A stretch of 64,000 bases of DNA from Winogradskyella sediminis (lineage in GTDB: Bacteria > Bacteroidota > Bacteroidia > Flavobacteriales > Flavobacteriaceae): contig NZ_QUNH01000001.1 of NCBI RefSeq assembly GCF_003387355.1, positions 878,023-942,022 of the forward strand, written 5' to 3'. The notes under the pieces are model-generated. The model saw only the letters and a list, made by a program, of their open reading frames with translations. It did no database searches and was not told the DNA's origin. Shown one piece after another: positions 43,340 to 51,163 of this stretch (position 1 is the stretch's first letter; every line of letters starts with the position of its first letter). A program made the translations under genes and the position numbers.

Positions 43340-43993
43340 TTACTTTTCAATTCCACCGTCTAATCTGTCTTGTAATTCTTTTAATTCGTCCCACTTTCCT
43401 TCAGCGGCTAATTTAGCTTGCTTTGGCCAAGTATCAGTAACGATGTGTGCTAATCTAGAACTAGCTTCAGAAAGAATTGTACTTAAAGCTTCAGGTTTTG
43501 CTTCTGCCACTTTAGCAAAAGTATCTAAACCAGCATTTACTAATGCTTCAGCAGCTTTAGGTCCTGCTCCTTCAATTTTTTTCAAATCGTCAGCTTTTCC
43601 TGTGGCTTTTTTAGGAGCCGCTTTTTTAGCTTTCGTTTCTACTTTTTTAGCTTCTTTCTTAGGAGTCGCTTTTTTGGCTCCAGAAGCTGTAATACCTTCA
43701 ATTACGATTTCAGTTAAAGATTGTCTGTGTCCGTTTTTTACACGGTAACCTTTACGTCTTTTCTTTTTAAAGACAATTACTTTGTCACCTTTAAGGTGTC
43801 TTAAGACTTTTGCACCTACTTGTGCTCCGTCTATAGCTGGGGCGCCTACAGTAATATTGCTACCATCACCAATCAAAAGAACATTATCGAAATCTACTGT
43901 CGATCCTTCTTCTGTTGCTAAACGGTTAACAAAAACTCTTTGGTCTTTTTCAACTTTGAATTGATGCCCTGCTATCTCTACAATTGCGTACAT
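43340..43993 (-). CDS. rplU: 50S ribosomal protein L21 with C-terminal helix-hairpin-helix extension
   Basis: 217 residues, twice the usual L21 length (about 103). Residues 1-101 are L21 (MYAIVEIAGHQFKVEKDQR, VLRHLKGDKVIVFKKKRRKGYR). Then comes a lysine/alanine linker (about 102-136; AKKATPKKEAKKVETKAKKA type) and a helical domain (about 137-217) with DLKKIEGAGPKAAEALVNAG, a helix-hairpin-helix signature as in DNA-binding or RNA-polymerase-alpha-like domains, followed by TFAKVAEAKPEALSTIL. No frameshift or stop separates the two parts. First gene of the rplU-rpmA operon. The tail may contact rRNA or other nucleic acid; that is inference. Confidence 0.92.
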   Translation of the reverse strand: MYAIVEIAGHQFKVEKDQRVFVNRLATEEGSTVDFDNVLLIGDGSNITVGAPAIDGAQVGAKVLRHLKGDKVIVFKKKRRKGYRVKNGHRQSLTEIVIEGITASGAKKATPKKEAKKVETKAKKAAPKKATGKADDLKKIEGAGPKAAEALVNAGLDTFAKVAEAKPEALSTILSEASSRLAHIVTDTWPKQAKLAAEGKWDELKELQDRLDGGIEK

Positions 43994-44054
43994 AGCGTAA
44001 CGTTTTTATTAATTTGTTTATTAAATAAATACCTTTCTTCTCAGAAAGCGGATG

Positions 44055-44084
44055 CAAATATACTCCTAAATTCTTAATCTACAA
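44055..44084 (-). promoter_or_regulatory. Promoter of rplU-rpmA
   Basis: Minus strand: TTG (44084-44082), 19-base spacer, TATATTTG (44062-44055). Close match to the Bacteroidota consensus; leader of about 55 bases to the rplU ATG at 43993. Confidence 0.72.
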
Positions 44085-44210
44085 ACGTTTTAAGGCTTTT
44101 CAACCAGTTTTATTATAGCAATAGCACTCGATATAATTACAATCACTATTTTATGGAGTGACTATTTTTAGTTTTCGGATATAATTATGTTAAAAAGTAA
44201 AATCATTCCT

Positions 44211-44218
44211 TATTTTTG
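44211..44218 (+). promoter_or_regulatory. Putative promoter -7 box of the M16 peptidase pair
   Basis: TATTTTTG (TAnnTTTG type), 74 bases before the ATG at 44293; no TTG at consensus spacing. Confidence 0.35.
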
Positions 44219-44292
44219 TGAGACTACATGTAACAAAATACATTTAGTAAAGACAAACAGTTAAAACAATTTAAATTTAAACACACTTAATA

Positions 44293-45609
44293 ATGAAAAA
44301 AGGCTTATTTACTCTAGCTATTTTGTTGTTGGTTGGATTTAATTCAACAGCACAACAAGTAGAATTCGAAGAGTTTGATTTAGACAATGGATTACACGTC
44401 ATCTTACATCAAGATAATACGGCACCTGTTGTTATTACTTCTGTTATGTACGATGTAGGAGGAAAAGATGGTGATAGAGAACGTACAGGTTTTGCACACT
44501 TCTTTGAGCACTTGTTGTTTGAGGGTTCTGAAAATATTGGACGTGGAGAGTTTATGAAAATTATCCCAGCTAATGGAGGAACTTTTAATGCCAATACGTC
44601 TCAAGACCGTACGTATTATTACGAGATTTTTCCTTCTAATAAGTTAGAACTGGGATTATGGTTAGAGTCTGAGCGTATGTTACACCCAGTTATCGATCAG
44701 GTTGGTGTAGATACTCAAAATGAAGTGGTAAAAGAAGAAAAACGTCAACGTTACGATTCTCCTTATGGTGGTATTTTAGAGGCTATCGGATCTAACTTAT
44801 TTAAAGTACACCCTTACAAAGATCCAAATATTGGATATATGGAGCATTTAGATGCAGCGACTTTAGAAGAATTTAATGCCTATTTTGATAAATATTATGG
44901 TCCTAATAATGCTGTATTAGTTGTTGCTGGAGATATTAACATTGACGACACTAAAAAAATGGTTAGAGATTATTTTAGTGCTGTTAAAAAAAGACCAGAA
45001 GTTGTAAGAAACTTCCCTAAAGAAGAACCAATTACAGAGACAATAAAAGCACAGGCTTTTGATAAAAATATTCAAGTACCTGCAATCATTGCAACGTATA
45101 GAACTCCGGGTCACGGTACACGCGATGCTTATATTTTAGATATGATTTCAACTTACTTAAGTGGTGGAAAAAGTTCTGTTTTATACAAGAAATTAGTCGA
45201 TCAACAAAAGCAAGCCTTAGCCGTACAAGCAGTAAACTTGGCTCAAATGGATTATAGCATATTTGCGTTATTCGCTATTCCTTTAGGAGATGTAGAATTA
45301 AATACATTGTTAACTGAAATTGATGAAGAGGTTGCTAAAATGCAAAATGAATTAATCTCAGAACGTGATCATCAAAAATTATTAAATCAATTTGAAAATC
45401 AATTTGTAAATGCAAACTCAAGTATTGCAGGTATTGCAAGTTCTTTAGCAACATATTATTTATTGTATGATGATGTAGATTTAATTAATAAAGAAATAGA
45501 CATTTACAGATCTATTACAAGAGAAGAAATTCAAGCTGTAGCTAAAAAGTACTTAAGCCCAAATCAGCGTGTTGAAATAGAATATTTACCAAAAAAAGAA
45601 GATCAGTAA
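44293..45609 (+). CDS. M16 family zinc peptidase, catalytically competent subunit
   Basis: 438-residue exported peptidase; signal peptide ends near NSTAQQ. The inverted zinc motif H-x-x-E-H is present at His69-Phe-Phe-Glu72-His73, and the third zinc ligand Glu follows in the conserved region NEVVKEEKRQ. Length matches the two-domain M16B subunits. The next gene, one base after this stop codon, encodes a second M16 domain without the zinc motif, so the pair probably forms a heterodimer in which this subunit cleaves and the partner helps bind substrate. Periplasmic peptide degradation is the usual role. Confidence 0.92.
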   Translation: MKKGLFTLAILLLVGFNSTAQQVEFEEFDLDNGLHVILHQDNTAPVVITSVMYDVGGKDGDRERTGFAHFFEHLLFEGSENIGRGEFMKIIPANGGTFNANTSQDRTYYYEIFPSNKLELGLWLESERMLHPVIDQVGVDTQNEVVKEEKRQRYDSPYGGILEAIGSNLFKVHPYKDPNIGYMEHLDAATLEEFNAYFDKYYGPNNAVLVVAGDINIDDTKKMVRDYFSAVKKRPEVVRNFPKEEPITETIKAQAFDKNIQVPAIIATYRTPGHGTRDAYILDMISTYLSGGKSSVLYKKLVDQQKQALAVQAVNLAQMDYSIFALFAIPLGDVELNTLLTEIDEEVAKMQNELISERDHQKLLNQFENQFVNANSSIAGIASSLATYYLLYDDVDLINKEIDIYRSITREEIQAVAKKYLSPNQRVEIEYLPKKEDQ

Positions 45610-45610
45610 G

Positions 45611-47707
45611 ATGAAAACAACATATATTATGAAAACAAAATTATCTGCATTTATCCTATTGTTTTTAGTCACTATAGGTGTAAATGCACAAATAGATAGA
45701 TCTAAACAGCCTAAAGCTGGACCAGAGCCAGAGATTACATTAGAGGTTCCTCAGGAATTTGAACTAAAAAACGGCTTAAAAGTATTAGTTGTTGAAAATC
45801 ATAAATTACCACGAGTATCGTACTCTTTACGTATTGATAATAAACCTATCGCTACGGGTAAAAAAGCAGGAGTAGAAAGCTTAATTGGTAGTATGCTAGG
45901 TAACGGAACCACAAGCATTTCAAAAGATGAGTTCAATGAAGAAATTGATTTCTTAGGAGCGAGACTAAATTTTGGTTTTAGTGGTGGTTTTGCAAGTTCG
46001 TTAACTAAATATTCTGAGCGTATTTTAGAATTAATGGCAGACGCAGCGTTAAATCCGTTATTAACTGAAGAAGAGTTTGATAAAGAAAAAACTAAACTTA
46101 TCGAAAGTTTAAAGCAAAACGAAAAGAGCATTGATGCAATTGGTAGTAGAGTAAGTGATGCGTTATCTTATGGCAAAAACCACCCTTACGGTGAGTATGT
46201 AACAGAAGAAACTATTAATAATGTCTCTTTTGGTGATGCATTAGCGTTTTACGAAAAATATTTTAATCCAAATAATGCCTATTTAGTTGTTATCGGAGAT
46301 GTCGATTTTAAAACTGTAAAGAAGCAAATAAAGAATCATTTTGGTAAATGGGAAAAATCTGTTGGAATTACCACAACACTTCCAAAAGTAAATCCAGATG
46401 CGCAGTACACTCAAATTAACTTTGTAGATATGCCAACTGCAACACAGTCTAGCATTGCCATTACAAACAATGTAGATTTGAAAATGAATGATGAAGATTA
46501 TCATGCTGCTTTAATCACAAACAACATCTTAGGTGGTGGTGGTGAAGGTTATTTATTTAAAAATCTTCGTGAAGAGCATGGGTACACTTACGGTGCCTAT
46601 TCTAGCTTAAGAGCTAATAGATACGGAGCAGGTCGTTTCAATGCGACAGCTAAAGTAAGAAATATGGTCACAGATAGCGCTGTTGTAGAGGCTTTAAAAG
46701 AAATTAATCGTATTAAAACAGAGCCGGTAGATCCTCAAATCCTTAAGGATGCTAAAGCAAAATATGTTGGAAACTTTATAATGGGATTAGAAAGTCCTCA
46801 AACAGTTGCTAATTACGCGTTAAACATTAAGATAAATAACTTACCTGAAGATTTTTATACCACATATTTACAGAAAATAAATGATGTAAGTGTGGAGGAT
46901 GTTCAAAGAATAGCAAACAAATACTTTAAGACTGATAACGCTAGAATTGTTATTGTAGGTAAAGGAAGTGATGTTATTGAAAACTTAGAAAAAACCGGAA
47001 TTCCTATTAAATATTATGACGCGTATGCTAATCCGGTTGAAAAGCCAGTATTCTCTAAGCCATTACCAGAAGGTTTAACAGCTGATGCTGTTATTAACAA
47101 CTATATCAAAGCTGTTGGTGGTAAAGACCATTTAAATAATATTAATACAATTTTAGTAAATTCTGATGTTACTATTCAAGGTGCACCATTTAAACCAAAA
47201 GCAACGGTTAAACAAATGGCTCCTAATAAATCTTATATGGAAATTGTTGTAGAAGGAATGGGTGCAGTTATGCAACAAAGCTTCAATGGTGAAACTGGCT
47301 ACATGGTTCAGCAAGGTCAAAAAACAGTAATGGACGACAAGGCTTTAGCAGCTAAGAAAGCTGAAAAAGGATTGTTTCCTGAATTATATTTAGAACCTTC
47401 AAATGTAGAGTTAGAAAGTGTAATGACTATCGAAGGTTCTGATGTTTATAAAGTAAAAGTGGTTAATGGAGAGGCAACCTCTTACAGATATTACGATACG
47501 GAGTCAGGGTTTTTAGTAAGAACAGAAGAAACAGCAGAAATGGGAGGTCAAAAATTGACTACTGTAACTGATTATTCTAACTACAAAGAAACTGGGGATA
47601 TTATGTTGCCAAACACTATGAAAATAGCAACAGGTCCTCAAGTTTTAACTTTTGAAACTACTGAAGTTAAAATTAACGAAGGTATTACTGATGCTGATTT
47701 TAATTAA
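45611..47707 (+). CDS. M16 family non-catalytic partner fused to a C-terminal LolA-like beta domain
   Basis: 698 residues from the ATG at 45611, one base after the previous stop; an internal ATG at 45629 opens a better signal sequence (MKTKLSAFILLFLVTIGVNAQ). Residues about 45-470 form two M16 domains. The zinc motif is replaced by GVESLIGSMLGNG, so it is not a peptidase by itself, but the substrate-binding Arg/Tyr pair in FKNLREEHGYTYGAYSS is kept. Residues about 485-698 are a separate beta domain (ADAVINNYIKAVGGKDHL, AVMQQSFNGETGYMVQQG, TVTDYSNYKETGDIMLPN) that resembles the LolA/outer-membrane lipoprotein sorting fold. Such a fusion may bind lipid-like or hydrophobic ligand; inference. Ends at a terminator. 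Confidence 0.87.
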   Translation: MKTTYIMKTKLSAFILLFLVTIGVNAQIDRSKQPKAGPEPEITLEVPQEFELKNGLKVLVVENHKLPRVSYSLRIDNKPIATGKKAGVESLIGSMLGNGTTSISKDEFNEEIDFLGARLNFGFSGGFASSLTKYSERILELMADAALNPLLTEEEFDKEKTKLIESLKQNEKSIDAIGSRVSDALSYGKNHPYGEYVTEETINNVSFGDALAFYEKYFNPNNAYLVVIGDVDFKTVKKQIKNHFGKWEKSVGITTTLPKVNPDAQYTQINFVDMPTATQSSIAITNNVDLKMNDEDYHAALITNNILGGGGEGYLFKNLREEHGYTYGAYSSLRANRYGAGRFNATAKVRNMVTDSAVVEALKEINRIKTEPVDPQILKDAKAKYVGNFIMGLESPQTVANYALNIKINNLPEDFYTTYLQKINDVSVEDVQRIANKYFKTDNARIVIVGKGSDVIENLEKTGIPIKYYDAYANPVEKPVFSKPLPEGLTADAVINNYIKAVGGKDHLNNINTILVNSDVTIQGAPFKPKATVKQMAPNKSYMEIVVEGMGAVMQQSFNGETGYMVQQGQKTVMDDKALAAKKAEKGLFPELYLEPSNVELESVMTIEGSDVYKVKVVNGEATSYRYYDTESGFLVRTEETAEMGGQKLTTVTDYSNYKETGDIMLPNTMKIATGPQVLTFETTEVKINEGITDADFN

Positions 47708-47727
47708 TCAGATATAGATAACTATAC

Positions 47728-47755
47728 AAAAACCGAAGTGAAAGCTTCGGTTTTT
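47728..47755. terminator. Bidirectional intrinsic terminator after the M16 pair
   Basis: AAAAACCGAAG (47728-47738) pairs with CTTCGGTTTTT (47745-47755) with a T7 run; the stop of the converging EamA gene is at 47765. Confidence 0.88.
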
Positions 47756-47764
47756 TTATGCTAA

Positions 47765-48640
47765 CTATTTGTTTTTATGAGATAAATAGACTCCAGCTAA
47801 AATTAGTAAAGCTGCTAAACCTTGAAGTAAACTAAAGGTTTCACCGTCTATAATTCCCCAAATTAAAGCGACGATTGGCATAATATAAGTTACAGAGGAT
47901 GCAAACACAGGTGTAGATAGTTGTACCAATTTAAAAAAGACCACTTTGGCAATAGCTGTGCCAAATACAGAAAGAACAGTGATGTAGAATAAAGCACTTA
48001 TTAATTCAGGATTATTTAAAGTCGCAGAAGTAAAAAAGTCACTACAGAGTAATACAATGATAGCCGGAAATAGTATAAAGATATAACTTCCAGCCGCAAT
48101 AGCTAGGGGTTTTACTTCTTGTAAATAACGTTTAATAATATTAACGTTCGCAGCATACATTATGGTAGATAGAATTACAAAACCTGCGTAATAGTAATTT
48201 TGATTAGGGTTTAGAGCTGACCCTTTTAAAATTAATAGGGCTGTACCTATAAAGCCTACGATAACACCCAAAATTTGTCGTTTAGTAGAGGTGATTTTAA
48301 ATATAGCAAAACCCATTAATATAGTGTTTAGCGGTACTAATGAATTTAATATTGATGCTACCGCACTGTCAATTTCCGTTTCGGCAATGGCAAAAAAGAA
48401 TGCTGGAATAAATGAACCTAATAATCCAGAAAGCAAGAGCCATTTCCATTTAGATTTAGGCATGGTTTTTAAGGTATTAAAACCAAAACCAATAAGAAGT
48501 AGACCTGTAATGATAGTTCTCAAGGCTCCTAGCTGAAAAGCCGTAAGACCTAATAGCGATTTTTTAATTAAGATAAAAGAACTTCCCCATATTACGGAAA
48601 GTACAAAGAGATAGATCCACTTGAGATTAGGATTTTTCAT
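47765..48640 (-). CDS. EamA family (drug/metabolite superfamily) transporter
   Basis: 291-residue inner membrane protein with about ten transmembrane segments arranged as two repeats of five. Typical early motif WGSSFILIKKSLLGLTAFQLGALR (RhaT/EamA-like) is seen, and the second repeat begins near VILSTIMYAANVNIIKRYL. Substrates of the family range from amino acids to nucleotide sugars and cannot be told from sequence. It stands between converging and diverging neighbours with no operon partner; an HMA-domain lipoprotein gene is divergent upstream. Confidence 0.9.
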   Translation of the reverse strand: MKNPNLKWIYLFVLSVIWGSSFILIKKSLLGLTAFQLGALRTIITGLLLIGFGFNTLKTMPKSKWKWLLLSGLLGSFIPAFFFAIAETEIDSAVASILNSLVPLNTILMGFAIFKITSTKRQILGVIVGFIGTALLILKGSALNPNQNYYYAGFVILSTIMYAANVNIIKRYLQEVKPLAIAAGSYIFILFPAIIVLLCSDFFTSATLNNPELISALFYITVLSVFGTAIAKVVFFKLVQLSTPVFASSVTYIMPIVALIWGIIDGETFSLLQGLAALLILAGVYLSHKNK

Positions 48641-48738
48641 ACAAATTGGTTACTAAGGAATCACAAAATTCGTTAATTATCTCGTGCGAAACGACAATAT
48701 TTCTTAGATTTAACCAAAATTATTAATCCGTTAAAGTA

Positions 48739-49146
48739 ATGAAGATATTTAAGACCTTAAGTGTAGTAGCAATTTTGGCTGTAAGTTTTACATCTTGTAA
48801 AAATGAATCTCAGCCAGAAGTGAAAACTGTAGACATAGAAGTTTCTAAAACTGAAACTAAAGCGGCTTTAAATCCTAATGCCACTTACGCAAAAGTTGAA
48901 TTTGGTATTGAAGGTATGACGTGTGCCATGGGCTGTGCTAAGACCATTGAAAAGAAAATGGCTAAAATGGAAGGTGTAAAATCGGCCAAGGTAGACTTTG
49001 ATTCGCGTTTAGCTATGGTAGAGTATGATGAGTCTAAAGTTTCGCCAGAGTCCTTAGAGGAAACTGTGACTAAAGTTGCAGACATTTATAAAGTAAAGAA
49101 CATGCACAAAGTAGAAGAATTTGGTACTGTAGAGAACGTAGAATAA
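48739..49146 (+). CDS. HMA-domain lipoprotein with an unusual C-x3-C metal site
   Basis: 135 residues. Lipoprotein signal with lipobox SFTSC (Cys20), a charged linker, then a heavy-metal-associated domain (about 50-115): FGIEGMTCAMGCAKTIEKKM. The cysteines are Cys62 and Cys66, separated by three residues rather than the canonical two (M-x-C-x-x-C), so metal geometry may differ from copper chaperones. Remaining fold landmarks VKSAKVDFDSRLAMVEYDESKVSPESL are normal. Envelope-anchored metal binding is expected; which metal is unknown. Not next to a copper ATPase. Ends at a shared terminator. Confidence 0.88.
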   Translation: MKIFKTLSVVAILAVSFTSCKNESQPEVKTVDIEVSKTETKAALNPNATYAKVEFGIEGMTCAMGCAKTIEKKMAKMEGVKSAKVDFDSRLAMVEYDESKVSPESLEETVTKVADIYKVKNMHKVEEFGTVENVE

Positions 49147-49170
49147 TTTCAGTATAAAAAATTATAGAAG

Positions 49171-49197
49171 AAACGCTATCCAATACGGATGGCGTTT
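49171..49197. terminator. Intrinsic terminator after the HMA lipoprotein gene
   Basis: AAACGCTATCC (49171-49181) pairs with GGATGGCGTTT (49187-49197), one G-T wobble, T9 run; it serves the converging gene at 49202 as well. Confidence 0.82.
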
Positions 49198-49201
49198 TTT
49201 T

Positions 49202-49573
49202 TTATGGCACCTGTAACAGTATTAAAGCGATAGCAATACAACCTAGTGGTAATATCCAAAGTAAAAATATAGAACTTTTTTTATGTTTGTTTTTGGCGTT
49301 AAGAATGTTTCGTTTTCTGCCGTTATAGCGCATCCAGTTTTTAGAAATGATAAACAATGCAATTATAGTGTACAATACCCAGAACTTAGAGTTAGATAGT
49401 ACAGACATCTTCATTTGGCTCGCAAACGCTTTTAAAAATGAGCCTATAGCAAGTATAAATGAAAACTCTAATAAGCAAACATAGAGTAATGCAATATTGA
49501 TACTTTTTTTACCGTATTTCTTTTTATAATGATTAAAGATATACATGTAATTGGTATCTGTAAATGAGGCCAT
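49202..49573 (-). CDS. Small membrane protein, three transmembrane helices, unknown
   Basis: 123 residues without a recognised family. Hydrophobic segments are seen at about 25-48 (INIALLYVCLLEFSFILAIG), 65-83 (FWVLYTIIALFIISK) and 102-120 (IFLLWILPLGCIAIALILL), with basic loops (YKKKYGKK and RKRNILNAKNKHKKS). The basic loops indicate an inner membrane location with those loops in the cytoplasm. The gene is alone on the minus strand, with a terminator on each side. Coding status rests on length, amino-acid composition and clean convergence. Confidence 0.62.
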   Translation of the reverse strand: MASFTDTNYMYIFNHYKKKYGKKSINIALLYVCLLEFSFILAIGSFLKAFASQMKMSVLSNSKFWVLYTIIALFIISKNWMRYNGRKRNILNAKNKHKKSSIFLLWILPLGCIAIALILLQVP

Positions 49574-49597
49574 AGCGTAGTGTATTAAAAAAACAAA

Positions 49598-49625
49598 AAC
49601 CTGCCAATTATAAAATCAGCAGGTT
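49598..49625 (-). terminator. Intrinsic terminator of the TonB receptor/DUF5689 operon
   Basis: On the minus strand AACCTGC-(14-base loop)-GCAGGTT followed by TTTGTTTTTTT, starting 21 bases after the stop of the DUF5689 gene. Confidence 0.78.
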
Positions 49626-49645
49626 CTTGTAAAATATTACCGTTT

Positions 49646-51085
49646 TTAGTTTGCTATAATAGAAATATCATCTATTTGATAAGCACCATCTAATGTTGTG
49701 TCCGTACCAGAACCTACAACTTTAAACGCTACATATAATGTACCAGTGTAAGAAGATAAATCAATTAAGCCAGAATCAACAAAATCATACCATTCGTTTG
49801 CTTGAGATGGTAAGCTCGCATTAACAGGGATCCAAGTTGCACTTAATACATCAGAGCCATTGAAATCTGTAGATACAAATACTTCTAAAGTATTATCTGC
49901 AGAATCTAGATGATGCTGTGCGGCTTTAAAATTTAAGAACTCATTGTTTTGTGCGTCCATATCAATACCTGGAGTTACTAACCAAGCAATGTTAGATGGA
50001 CTTCCAGAATTATACGTGCTAAACTCAGTATAACCATTACCACTAAAAGTTTTTTCTCTCCATTTCCAAGAACCTTCTTCTGCAAAGTTTGTCCAACCAG
50101 TAAAATCTAAATCTGTATTATTTGTGGCAGTTTCAAAATCCTCAGAAAAAACAGTTGTAAAATCAGACGGATCTAATAAAGAACATCTTGCGCCATCCAT
50201 ATCTACATCATCAACAGAGTTTAAGGCTAAAACAAAACTACTAGCATCAAATGTTTTGCTAAGAACCGCTTTTATTGAACCGTTTCCTGTTGGTAAATCG
50301 TAAGCTTTAAAATCTGCGAAAGAACTTGTCTCTAACGTAAAAGTTTCATAACTAAAACCTGTACAAGATTGTAAAGTTCTTGCTGTATCATAAACTTCAG
50401 AAGGATCAAAATACTGTAATCCGTTTAAGTTATCAGCAAATTCTACATTATCAACTTGAATGAACATACCAACGTGATCGTCTGTAATTTCAGAGAATGT
50501 TAAGTTTAAAGGAACAATTTCTTCAGTTGTTCCTGAGCGTAACATGTTTTCAGCGATTTCATTGAAATTTAATGAAGTTACAGTACCACCAAACTGATCA
50601 AATTCTGGTTCGCCACCAATAGTGTAAATTCCACTACCTGTACGCTCTTCTCCAATATAAAGGTCAGTAAGTTTAATATAAACTTCTCTACCTTTATTAA
50701 ATTGGTTGTAGTTAGATACTTGGTCTAAGATGATTTTCATAGCGCTAGTTGGGTTTTCTGCACTATTCTGAATATATAATTCTTTGTAGAAGTTTCCAGT
50801 TCTATCGCTAGAAGAAACGTAACCTTTAATATAAATGTCATTTTCTACTAAATATGGTATAGCATCATCGTTATCTCCATCACCATTAGGATCTGAGTTA
50901 TATAATGCTTTAGCATAATCAAATGAAACTTCAGTTGCAGTATCTAATAGCTCTTGAAGTGCATAGTTTTCTTCATCTCCTAAGTTTGTAGGAATAGTGT
51001 AATCGTCATCTTCCACACAAGATGTAATAGCAAATGATGCCATTAAGATTAAAATTAATTTTAAAGATTTAATCGTTTTATTCAT
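49646..51085 (-). CDS. DUF5689 lipoprotein with C-terminal choice-of-anchor-type jelly roll
   Basis: 479 residues from the ATG at 51083-51085, which opens a lipoprotein signal (MNKTIKSLKLILILMASF, lipobox AITSC); an upstream in-frame ATG at 51133 is less likely. The DUF5689 part (about 60-300) has YIKGYVSSSDRTGNFYKELYIQ, YIKLTDLYIGEERTGSGIYTIGG and an OB-like arrangement often seen in nuclease-associated proteins. The C-terminal 150 residues (DFTGWTNFAEEGSWKWREK onward, ending GAYQIDDISIIAN) form a jelly-roll carbohydrate- or surface-binding type domain. It follows the TonB receptor by 78 bases. Probably the surface partner that delivers ligand to the receptor. Confidence 0.82.
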   Translation of the reverse strand: MNKTIKSLKLILILMASFAITSCVEDDDYTIPTNLGDEENYALQELLDTATEVSFDYAKALYNSDPNGDGDNDDAIPYLVENDIYIKGYVSSSDRTGNFYKELYIQNSAENPTSAMKIILDQVSNYNQFNKGREVYIKLTDLYIGEERTGSGIYTIGGEPEFDQFGGTVTSLNFNEIAENMLRSGTTEEIVPLNLTFSEITDDHVGMFIQVDNVEFADNLNGLQYFDPSEVYDTARTLQSCTGFSYETFTLETSSFADFKAYDLPTGNGSIKAVLSKTFDASSFVLALNSVDDVDMDGARCSLLDPSDFTTVFSEDFETATNNTDLDFTGWTNFAEEGSWKWREKTFSGNGYTEFSTYNSGSPSNIAWLVTPGIDMDAQNNEFLNFKAAQHHLDSADNTLEVFVSTDFNGSDVLSATWIPVNASLPSQANEWYDFVDSGLIDLSSYTGTLYVAFKVVGSGTDTTLDGAYQIDDISIIAN

Positions 51086-51163
51086 AACATTTTTATTTAT
51101 AATTATAGAACTCATGAATGTTTCACATTTCATAATCGTAATATTATTTATTATTTTTTCTTT

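Noticed and set aside
43290..43748. 152-codon open frame on the plus strand opposite rplU
   Set aside because: It mirrors the Lys/Ala-rich L21 extension; composition (many Ser, Phe, Ala) is typical of an antisense shadow and there is no promoter or homology.
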